A DNA stretch of 64,000 bases from NCBI GenBank assembly GCA_027491115.1, contig JAIXWV010000041.1:71274-135273 (forward strand), written 5' to 3'. The DNA is from Pseudomonadota bacterium (GTDB lineage Bacteria > Bdellovibrionota > UBA1018 > CAIMNF01). Of this stretch, positions 36,282 to 43,655 are shown piece after piece (within the stretch, counting starts at the first letter, position 1; each line of letters starts with the position of its first letter). The notes under the pieces were generated by a model. It had not been told where the DNA came from and searched no databases. It was given only the letters and a program-made list of their open reading frames with translations. Position numbers and translations under genes: made by a program.

Positions 36282-37652
36282 TCACTTCCAAATTCGAGCG
36301 ATTTTCGTGTCCGGATAGTAATGGCTGAGGATCTGGTCGCGGGTGAAGCCGATCTCTCCCATTTTTTTCGCTCCCCACTGACACATTCCGACCCCATGGC
36401 CGGACCCTTTGCCTCGAAACAGGATGGAGCGGCCGAGGCTCGTCATGCTGAACCAGGTGCTCTTCAACTTGGCCGGATCGAACCAGTTGCGCGCCACGTA
36501 GGCATCCATGGTGACCTTCAAGCGTTGATCGAAATTTTCGCGATTCACAAACTCGAACACGATGTCCGTGATCCGGGCCGGCTCACCCGCCGCCTCGGCA
36601 TCCCGGACCAGTGCAAGATTGGAGCTCTTCTGTTTCGGAGCCCGATCGCCGTATTTCGGCTTCACATCCATCAGGTACCAGCGATTCGGATCGCTCGTGT
36701 ACTGCTCGGGCCAAACCTTCCGACCGTTCGAATCCTTCTGGATCCCGTTCCAGATCCGCTTCTCGATGTCATGGAAACTGAGACGGTAATCCCAGTTGAA
36801 GGACGGCGAAGGATTGCAGTACGGGCAAGGAACGCCTTTTTTGAAACCGGCGAACCGTGCCCCCCAAACCTGTTCGGGCACCACCGTCCGACCGCCGCAG
36901 CTGGCGTGGTAAAATGCCTTGATCGGCTCGAGATTCCGGTTCCCTTTGGGCATCATGATCATCCCACGGGTTTTGGCCACGAGTTGGGTGGCCTTGGAAT
37001 CCGCCCGGTCCATGCCCAGGTAGACCTGGTCTTTTTGCGTCGACTCGACGTCGTACACGCGCCCCTTGTCCTTGCGCATTTCCTTCATTTGAAAGAGTGC
37101 ATAGGTCCGCGCGGCGATGATCTGGGCCTCGACAGCCGGCTCGGCCCACTGCGAGTTGAATTCGCCATTCACCACGGACTCGAGGTACTTCTCGATCTGG
37201 ATGTGGTTCACGACGAGGCACTCTGAGTTTCCGCGAAGGGACGAATCGTAGGGAGACTGGAGTTCCTTCGGATACACCACGATCTGTTCGCGGAAGCGCT
37301 TCTCGTTGATGGAGAGCACGCCCGAAAGACTTTCGATCAGAATGCCGGAACGGGGAATTTGGCGGGATTTGTTGGTTTCGGGTTGGTAAATGAGACTCCG
37401 CTTGCAGTCGATCACCCACTCGTCCGCACGGACATTCCCGAGGCCGGGCTTCTTGGCAAGAGAGAGGGCCAGATCCGTGCCCCGCACGGTCATCACGCGG
37501 CCGAGATTGGAGAGCCGAACCCGAACAGTCTGCGGGGTCATTCTGAGCTCGCTTGCGATCTTCTGCGGATCCGCCGGTAAGGCGTGAGCAAGCGAGCTCA
37601 GTCCGAGACCGAGTCCGATCTGCAATCCTTGCATCAGGGTCAGGCGCTTCAT
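36282..37652 (-). CDS. SpoIID/LytB-domain protein
   Basis: A 456-residue secreted protein with a signal peptide (about 1-25). The SpoIID/LytB domain shows VNGEFNSQW...AQIIAARTYALFQM, an insert with two CxxC-like Cys (GVPCPYCNPS) and the terminal GKGSGHGVGMCQWGAKKMG. In sporulating bacteria this family cleaves denuded peptidoglycan strands; in Gram-negatives its role is less clear but probably cell-wall remodelling. GGAG precedes the ATG. Upstream lies the tRNA-Cys promoter region. Confidence 0.87.
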   Translation of the reverse strand: MKRLTLMQGLQIGLGLGLSSLAHALPADPQKIASELRMTPQTVRVRLSNLGRVMTVRGTDLALSLAKKPGLGNVRADEWVIDCKRSLIYQPETNKSRQIPRSGILIESLSGVLSINEKRFREQIVVYPKELQSPYDSSLRGNSECLVVNHIQIEKYLESVVNGEFNSQWAEPAVEAQIIAARTYALFQMKEMRKDKGRVYDVESTQKDQVYLGMDRADSKATQLVAKTRGMIMMPKGNRNLEPIKAFYHASCGGRTVVPEQVWGARFAGFKKGVPCPYCNPSPSFNWDYRLSFHDIEKRIWNGIQKDSNGRKVWPEQYTSDPNRWYLMDVKPKYGDRAPKQKSSNLALVRDAEAAGEPARITDIVFEFVNRENFDQRLKVTMDAYVARNWFDPAKLKSTWFSMTSLGRSILFRGKGSGHGVGMCQWGAKKMGEIGFTRDQILSHYYPDTKIARIWK

Positions 37653-37745
37653 CCGTGAAGTACTCTCCAGAACTCAGTGTGACCTGAATTTCCGCATCCC
37701 GATAGAAGCCATGATTTTGACACGCACCTTGTCATATGCGTGAGT

Positions 37746-37773
37746 TTGACAAGCCCTGAAACTTGTTGATAAG
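37746..37773 (+). promoter_or_regulatory. Candidate promoter of tRNA-Cys
   Basis: A perfect TTGACA and GATAAG are separated by 16 bp, ending about 23 nt before the tRNA 5' end. This would give a short 5' leader for RNase P to remove. Confidence 0.5.
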
Positions 37774-37796
37774 ACTTAGAAACCGGCTATTTCAGG

Positions 37797-37872
37797 GGTG
37801 ACGTACCAGAATGGCTAATGGCACGGTTTGCAAAACCGTTGTTTGTCGGTTCGATTCCGACCGTCACCTCCA
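37797..37872 (+). tRNA. tRNA-Cys (anticodon GCA)
   Basis: A cloverleaf can be drawn: acceptor GGTGACG pairs with CGTCACC, anticodon stem ACGGT/ACCGT closes loop TTGCAAA with anticodon GCA, and T stem GTCGG/CCGAC closes TTCGATT. The discriminator base is T, the known Cys identity base, and CCA is encoded. The last 20 bases of the gene recur 280 bp downstream (see repeat). Confidence 0.95.
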
Positions 37873-37873
37873 T
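37852..37873 (+). repeat. 22-bp direct repeat, copy 1 (tRNA-Cys 3' end)
   Basis: The T-loop to CCA end of tRNA-Cys plus one base, identical to 38132-38153. A duplicated tRNA 3' end is what site-specific integration into a tRNA leaves behind. Confidence 0.8.
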
Positions 37874-38131
37874 CTTTCCTCGTGGTTTTCCCATTTTAGT
37901 TCGTCTCGCCTCAACTCACCTCCCGCGGAGTACCGTTTGTACACCTTGGTCGATTCGTTTCGCTCGACTTCCTAAATTGGGAAACCCACGGGAAAGACCA
38001 TCAGGGGGACGGGAGGAATCGAAGCAAGCAGGCCGGCACCCTGAATGGGTGCTGAGCGAGCGTGACGCGAGCGAAAAGCCTGCGCGGTGGCCAGGCGGAG
38101 GAGTCCCGTGAGGGGACGACGAGCGCTTGGC
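37873..38131. other. Non-coding stretch between the two tRNA-tail repeats
   Basis: No convincing gene. It holds a short hairpin (GGCACCC, loop, GGGTGC at about 38035-38052) and GC-rich sequence. If the 22-bp repeats are attachment sites, this 258-bp segment is what remains of the element. No integrase is present. Confidence 0.4.
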
Positions 38132-38153
38132 CGATTCCGACCGTCACCTCCAT
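38132..38153 (+). repeat. 22-bp direct repeat, copy 2 (detached tRNA-Cys 3' end)
   Basis: An exact copy of bases 37852-37873, but not preceded by a D arm or anticodon arm, so it is not a functional tRNA. Confidence 0.8.
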
Positions 38154-38176
38154 TTCAACCTCCCCCACCACATTCA

Positions 38177-38284
38177 GTAAAACGAAGGGTCATCCCCTCA
38201 GGACAGCAGCCATCCTGGCTTTACACTTCCGTACGCCATCCATGGCTGAAGTGATTGTCCTGAATGAATGACCCTTTGTTTTAC
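38177..38284. repeat. 108-nt imperfect palindrome with 17-bp ends
   Basis: The ends GTAAAACGAAGGGTCAT (38177-38193) and ATGACCCTTTGTTTTAC (38268-38284) are inverted repeats with one mismatch. Inside them TCAGGACA (38198-38205) pairs with TGTCCTGA (38256-38263), and CAGCCAT (38207-38213) pairs with ATGGCTG (38242-38248). The whole can fold as one long hairpin with small bulges. It could be a MITE-like element or a structured RNA. No T-tract follows on the plus strand. Confidence 0.7.
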
Positions 38285-38286
38285 GG

Positions 38287-38365
38287 TCGGGGGTGCCGGT
38301 TGACGGGAAGGCAACGCTCTCCCCGCAACGAAGATTGAGTTGAAATGGAGGGGACGGTGCGAGGG
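38287..38365. repeat. 79-bp direct repeat, copy 1
   Basis: Matches 38534-38612 with one mismatch by eye. On the minus strand its 38342-38364 part resembles the tRNA-Cys tail (ACCGTCCCCTCCATTTCAA against ACCGTCACCTCCATTTCAA). Followed at 38463-38480 on the minus strand by a T-arm-like TTCGCAT loop. Confidence 0.8.
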
Positions 38366-38533
38366 AGCGGCCGCGATGGACGCGACCTCAAGGAGCGTTC
38401 AGCGCGGTCAGGCGCGCAGGACGCGCGACTCAGCGACCGAGGGGAGCCTACGCAGGGGGAGAGCGGGATGCGAACCCCCGAAGGAGGCGTCACCGCGATC
38501 ACCTACCCTATTCCTCACCCAACACTATAAGGA

Positions 38534-38612
38534 TCGGGGGTGCCGGTTGACGGGAAGGCAACGCTCTCCCCGCAACGAAAATTGAGTTGAAATGGAGGGG
38601 ACGGTGCGAGGG
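38534..38612. repeat. 79-bp direct repeat, copy 2
   Basis: Second copy of 38287-38365. After it the sequence jumps to a second shared block, CCGAAGGAGGCGTCACC, that also follows copy 1 after about 112 bp. Copy 2 therefore looks like a deletion derivative of a longer repeated unit. Confidence 0.8.
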
Positions 38613-38686
38613 GGCTGCCGAAGGAGGCGTCACCATGATCCGCCAACCCCTTGATCTTAATCAGCTCAAGCAGATCCACGAAAAAA

Positions 38687-38722
38687 GAGTACAGTGTACA
38701 CAATTTAGTGTACGGTGTACTC
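38687..38722. promoter_or_regulatory. 36-bp near-perfect palindromic operator abutting the pump start codon
   Basis: Of 18 symmetric positions 15 are complementary. The core is built from GTGTAC/GTACAC half-sites arranged twice. It ends at the base before ATG 38723, so a bound dimer (or two dimers) would block transcription start or elongation. The TetR gene at the end of this operon is the obvious candidate ligand, as in many pump operons. Confidence 0.7.
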
Positions 38723-41700
38723 ATGAAACCTGACTTTCTGCAAAAATACTCGCGTGTCATCCTTGTGGTGGGCTTCAGCCTCATGTTGTTCGGCCTTCTC
38801 AGTTACTTCGTCATGCCGAGCCAGGAAGATCCCACCATCCGGAACCGCAACGCCGTCGCCACCCTCGTCTACCCGGGAGCGGGTCCGGAAAAAATCGAGC
38901 GATTGGTCCTGCGTCCCATCGAAGACGCGCTCGGTTCGGTATCCGGTCTCAAGGAGGTCGAATCCGAGGCACGCCTGAATGTCGCCATCCTGAAACTCCG
39001 CTTGCGGGATGACATCAAAGAAATCAGTGAGACCTGGCGTGAGGTGGAGCGGGCTCTCGAGGAAGCCCAAGGCCAACTACCAAAAGAGGTGAACCGCCCC
39101 CTACTCGATTTCCATGTGCTGGATATCGAATCCGTAGTCATTGCGGTGACCGGCTCTGACAATCTGGTGGAGCTCCGGAATGCGTCGCTGACCCTGAAAG
39201 ACGCGCTCCTGAAGCTGCCGGATGTTGCCCGAGTGAAGCTCTTCGGAGATCCGGGTCCTGAAGTCGCCATCACCGTGAATCCGGAAGCCATGAACCGCCA
39301 CGGGATCAGCGCGGGACAACTGTATTCGGTTTTGAAATCGAACAACTCCGCAACTCCCACCGGATTCATCGTGGACCGGAACCAGCGGATCGTGCTTGAG
39401 CAGGATAACGACGCAAAAAGCCTCGATCAGCTGAAACGCTTGCGTTTTGAAACGGGCAAACTCGAGGAGGTGGAGCTGTCTTCCTTCGCCCGGGTCGACC
39501 TGACCACACAAAACCCGCCGCAAGCCGTCTTCCGGTGGAACGGACACCCTGCCATCGGACTTGGAATCGTCGCGAAAGAAGCCATCAACATTGTCGCCTT
39601 CGGTGACCGGATCCGAAACGATCTCTCCGCCATAGAAAACTTGATCAAACCCTTGAAAGTCGAAATGGTGGCGTTTCAACCGAAACGTACCGAGGATCGA
39701 CTACGGGACCTCTTGTGGAGTCTTTTCACCGGGATCGTACTCATTGTTGCTTTCCTGAGCTGGACCATGGGTGCCCGAACGGCTTTTGTGATCGGGTTCT
39801 CGGTACCCGCGATCAGTCTCATCGGACTATTCGCCTACTTTCTGATGGGAGGAGTGATCCATCAAATCTCCATCGCAGCCTTTGTGATCTCCATCGGGCA
39901 ATTCATCGACAACATCATCGTCATTGTCGACAGCATGAAGCGAAAAATGAATCGCGGGATCAGCCGCATCGAAGCCGCCGAAGAGGTCTCGAAGGAACTG
40001 CAGCGCCCGATGCTTTTTGCAACCCTCACGGGGATCTGTGCCTTCCTCCCCATGCTTGCCTCCGAAGGATCCACCGCGGACTTCGTGTTCTCCTTACCCT
40101 TGGTTGCAGTTCTGACCCTGATTGTGAGTTATTTCTTCGCGATCTTTTTCGCCCCACTCCTCGCCGCTCATACCCTGGAATCCGAGCAACGCGAGGTGAA
40201 ACTCCCCTGGGCTCAACTCGAAACACTCGTTTCATCGCTCGCAGTCGGTCCGTTCAAAAGGATCGGCCTTCTGGTCCTGTTGATCCTGGCCGTTTCCATT
40301 GCATCCTGGATTGGAGTGAAAAAAGAGTTTTTTCCCGAGTCCGATCGCAATGAGTTCCTCCTGACCTTCAATCTAAGCCCAGCATCCGACATCGTCGGAA
40401 CACTCGAAGTCTTGAAATTCGCTGAGGAACGCCTACGAGAACTGCCCGAGGTCACCCAGGTGGCCGCATTCGCGGGAGGAGGAATCCCGAGATTCTACTA
40501 CAATCTACCGAACCCGCTCCGGGCTCCCCAATCCGGCCAGCTCCTGGTCACCACCAAGAACTCAATGGACGTGAAGGGAGTCGGACTCAAAATGGAGGAA
40601 CTGCTGACACTCAAGTTCCCCCAGGTCAAGAATGTCGCGCACTTTCTCCAACAAGGCCCTCCGATCAATGCCAAGGTCGAAGTTCAAGTCTTCTCGGACT
40701 CGAAAGAGCGTAGACAGGCCTTGATTCAAAAGGTCGAGCAGCTGTTCCGGAGTGAAAAAGGGCTCCGGGGAATCCGAACCGATCTGGACGAGCCCCTCCA
40801 GGTGCTCCGCTTGATAATGAACGAAGAGAAAATGGCCCAAGCCGGTCTCAGCCGCGAGGAAGTGAACTTGGCCTTGGCCCTCCACAGCACGGGCGTGGAA
40901 GTGACCCAATTCCGATCGGGTCGGGAGCTCGTACCGGTCAGGCTGAAAACCCTCACCCATGTCCAGACGACCGAGAAGGAGCTCGGACGGGTGCTGGTGA
41001 AACGCGGACGGGATCGGGACTACCGGGCACAAGAACTGATTCGGTCCGATCGCGAGCCGGAATCACCCTTGATCCGCCGCCTGAACTCCGCCCCTTTTTC
41101 AAGGGCCCTTGCTGATCTGACGCCCGGGTACAGCTATGATCAAGCTCTCGGGACTCTTCAACCCAAACTCGCGGCGATTCCGCTCATCAACGGGGAAAGG
41201 CTGGCGTTTGCCGGTGATGCCAAGGGTGCCGGCGAAGCCAACGCATCGATCTTCCGCATCGTACCGATGGCGATGCTATTCCTGGTGGTCTTCCTTCTTC
41301 TTGAATTCCGGTCGATCCGGAAGGTCCTGATCGCCCTCACCGCTCTTCCGATCACAGTCCTAGGTATCTTTCCGGGTTTGTACCTCGGGAGAGCCCCGTT
41401 CGGATTCATGTCTCTGCTCGGACTCTTGGCATTGGTCGGGATCGCGGTGAACAACATCATCCTGTTGCTCGAAGCCATGGAAGACGAAGTCTCGATACAA
41501 GCTGCGATCGCCTCGAGATTCCGTGCGATCTTCTTGACGACCACGCTCACTCTCCTCGGATTGATCCCCCTGGCACTCGAGGACTCCTCACTCTGGCCTC
41601 CATTGGCCTGGACGATGATTTCAGGACTGATCACCGGCACCTTCGCAACTTTGGTTGTCGTACCGGCCCTGTACCGTCTTGTTTTCCGTTCCAAAACCAA

Positions 41701-43006
41701 GCTGACCCCTACGGGTGGTCTGAGTCTGATGCTCGCTCTCTTGCTCATTCACCTCACCCCTCCGGCACAAGCATCGGAAAAACCGTGGACGATCCAGGAA
41801 GTCATCGAGCGAGTCCATCAGACGCCGGAGTCGAGGGCATCCGCACTCGCTCCCCGATCGGCGCAGGAACTCAAAAAAGCGACCGACCACTCGGCTTTTC
41901 TACCTCGGCTCACCATGGGAGGTGAATTCTTCCAGCGGAACCGTGACCTCACCCTCACCACACCGTTCGGACCTCTCCTCACTGAGGAAAGTACCCGATA
42001 CCAGGCCCAAATCGAGTTGCGCCAACCCTTGTTCAACAAAATGAAAATGTGGAACGATCGTGACGCACAAGACAAACACCTCCAGTCGGAGATCGCTCAC
42101 GACACCCAGAACCAGAGGGACCTGGAGTTCGCTGCAGCCGCACAAAGCATCGAAATCCTCATTCTGGAAAGGCAGTCACGATTCATGACAGACTCGGCGG
42201 AGCTGTTGACCACCAGGCGTCGCAATGTCGCCCGGGCCATCGAGAAAGGACGTCTTGGAAGATCGGACCTCGTAAAACTCGATCTGGCCTTGGAACGGTT
42301 GAAACAACAACAAGAGGAAGTCGGAACACGGATCCGGAACCTCAAATCAGAACTCGCTGAGCGACTGGGCTTGGAAGGCTTGATCAGTCTCCAATCACCA
42401 CCCTTGGTGAGTCCAAACGGAATCCGGGACCTTGAGAAACTCGAAAGCCCTGCCCTGAAAGCAAAAGCCCTCGAAGCCGAAGCCGAATCGTTTGCTGCCC
42501 AAGCCCGAGGAACCCAAACATCCTTCATTCCAGCTGTCGACGGGTTTGCGCGGGCCCTGAGTGTTGATGGCAGGCGTTTGAACGAAAAGCTGTGGAGTGA
42601 GGTCGGACTCAGCATGAGCTGGGAGATCTTCGGAGGCGGCGCACGAGGTCCGCAAGGTCGAGCTTTGGCGCTCAAGGAGGAGTCACTGAGGCTTCAATCC
42701 TTGGGACTTCGTAGGACCCAGAAACTCGAGGAAGCCGAGGCGCTCCGCAACCTACGGGACCGGCTGAGCTGGAAAGCCCGTGTCGAGTCTCTCTACCCAC
42801 AGGCCAAGCTCGTTGCAGAAAACGAGGCCAGGCGGTATTTTGAAGGTCGAGGTAACTTGAACGACCTCGTCGAGGCGGACAGTGTTGAGTTGGAATTGGA
42901 GCGTGACAAAGACCTGAGTGCACTCGAGGCTTCAATGGCCTGTTATCGAGTGATGGCACTGAAGGGGCTCAAGGTGAACGAACGATGCAAAATCGAAGTC
43001 CAATGA
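38723..43006 (+). CDS. RND efflux pump fused in frame to a TolC-like outer-membrane factor
   Basis: A 1427-residue reading frame. Residues 1 to about 990 are a complete AcrB/HAE1-type RND transporter: first membrane helix, porter regions, a middle helix block with an intramembrane Asp pair region (IGQFIDNIIVIVDSM), second porter half and final helices. Residues about 998-1013 form a signal-peptide-like segment (LALLLIHLTPPAQA). The remaining 410 or so residues are a TolC/OEP helical-barrel protein. No stop codon separates them. An internal ATG at 41728, with GGTGG about ten bases before it, could start the channel separately. No periplasmic adaptor (HlyD/AcrA-type) gene is adjacent. Start 38723 sits directly behind the operator. 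Confidence 0.85.
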   Translation: MKPDFLQKYSRVILVVGFSLMLFGLLSYFVMPSQEDPTIRNRNAVATLVYPGAGPEKIERLVLRPIEDALGSVSGLKEVESEARLNVAILKLRLRDDIKEISETWREVERALEEAQGQLPKEVNRPLLDFHVLDIESVVIAVTGSDNLVELRNASLTLKDALLKLPDVARVKLFGDPGPEVAITVNPEAMNRHGISAGQLYSVLKSNNSATPTGFIVDRNQRIVLEQDNDAKSLDQLKRLRFETGKLEEVELSSFARVDLTTQNPPQAVFRWNGHPAIGLGIVAKEAINIVAFGDRIRNDLSAIENLIKPLKVEMVAFQPKRTEDRLRDLLWSLFTGIVLIVAFLSWTMGARTAFVIGFSVPAISLIGLFAYFLMGGVIHQISIAAFVISIGQFIDNIIVIVDSMKRKMNRGISRIEAAEEVSKELQRPMLFATLTGICAFLPMLASEGSTADFVFSLPLVAVLTLIVSYFFAIFFAPLLAAHTLESEQREVKLPWAQLETLVSSLAVGPFKRIGLLVLLILAVSIASWIGVKKEFFPESDRNEFLLTFNLSPASDIVGTLEVLKFAEERLRELPEVTQVAAFAGGGIPRFYYNLPNPLRAPQSGQLLVTTKNSMDVKGVGLKMEELLTLKFPQVKNVAHFLQQGPPINAKVEVQVFSDSKERRQALIQKVEQLFRSEKGLRGIRTDLDEPLQVLRLIMNEEKMAQAGLSREEVNLALALHSTGVEVTQFRSGRELVPVRLKTLTHVQTTEKELGRVLVKRGRDRDYRAQELIRSDREPESPLIRRLNSAPFSRALADLTPGYSYDQALGTLQPKLAAIPLINGERLAFAGDAKGAGEANASIFRIVPMAMLFLVVFLLLEFRSIRKVLIALTALPITVLGIFPGLYLGRAPFGFMSLLGLLALVGIAVNNIILLLEAMEDEVSIQAAIASRFRAIFLTTTLTLLGLIPLALEDSSLWPPLAWTMISGLITGTFATLVVVPALYRLVFRSKTKLTPTGGLSLMLALLLIHLTPPAQASEKPWTIQEVIERVHQTPESRASALAPRSAQELKKATDHSAFLPRLTMGGEFFQRNRDLTLTTPFGPLLTEESTRYQAQIELRQPLFNKMKMWNDRDAQDKHLQSEIAHDTQNQRDLEFAAAAQSIEILILERQSRFMTDSAELLTTRRRNVARAIEKGRLGRSDLVKLDLALERLKQQQEEVGTRIRNLKSELAERLGLEGLISLQSPPLVSPNGIRDLEKLESPALKAKALEAEAESFAAQARGTQTSFIPAVDGFARALSVDGRRLNEKLWSEVGLSMSWEIFGGGARGPQGRALALKEESLRLQSLGLRRTQKLEEAEALRNLRDRLSWKARVESLYPQAKLVAENEARRYFEGRGNLNDLVEADSVELELERDKDLSALEASMACYRVMALKGLKVNERCKIEVQ

Positions 43007-43629
43007 CCCTGAAAAAGAAAACTGGCGTTGCCCCCGAAAAAAGCCTGAAGGCCCGCTTGATGGCCTCAGCGATCCTGAGCCTGAAGAAACAGGGTGCTCA
43101 TGAGCTCTCGATGCGGACGATCGCGCGCAACGCCGGTTGCAGCACGATGGCCACCTACCGCCATTTTGAATCAAAGGAACACCTCCTGTCAGAGATCGCG
43201 TGTGAGGGATTTCGTGAACTGAGAGCCGAGATTGATGCAGGGGTGAAAGCCCATCCTGATGATCCCCTGAAACAACTCGAAGAAGTCGGTAACCGCTACA
43301 TTCGCCTTTCGTTGAAAAAACCCGAGCACCTGATCACCATGTTCGGGTCGGTCATCGAGGACTATCGTCGCTATGACCATCTGGTCCAGTGTTCGGAGAA
43401 TGCCTTCTTCGGTCTGGTGGAAATCATCAAAAGCTGTCAGGAAAAAGGCCTGATTCCGCCGGGAGACCCCGTTCGCAAGGCAGTCGCCTGCTGGTCAACG
43501 GTTCATGGATTCGCGATGCTTCTCGTGAACGGAAACCTGGACTGGCTCAATATCACTTTGAAAAACTCGGAAGAATACGGAAGCTTCGTGGCCCGTTCGG
43601 TGATCGGGGGATTATTGAGCAAAAATTGA
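42985..43629 (+). CDS. TetR-family transcriptional regulator
   Basis: A 214-residue regulator with an N-terminal TetR helix-turn-helix (TIARNAGCSTMATYRHFESKEHLLSEIA) and a helical ligand-binding domain with a TetR_C-like end (SVIGGLLSKN). It overlaps the pump gene. ATG 42985 has AAGGTG upstream; ATG 43003, which overlaps the pump stop as ATGA, is an alternative. It probably represses the pump operon through the palindrome at 38687-38722 and so autoregulates itself. Confidence 0.88.
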   Translation: MQNRSPMTLKKKTGVAPEKSLKARLMASAILSLKKQGAHELSMRTIARNAGCSTMATYRHFESKEHLLSEIACEGFRELRAEIDAGVKAHPDDPLKQLEEVGNRYIRLSLKKPEHLITMFGSVIEDYRRYDHLVQCSENAFFGLVEIIKSCQEKGLIPPGDPVRKAVACWSTVHGFAMLLVNGNLDWLNITLKNSEEYGSFVARSVIGGLLSKN

Positions 43630-43655
43630 GGCTAGAGGCGTCACCGCCCCCGGTC

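Noticed and set aside
38281-38502. A 73-residue minus-strand frame with a GVRIPLSPC segment
   Set aside because: It lies wholly in the repeated tRNA-like region; that peptide is what a tRNA T-arm encodes when misread as protein.
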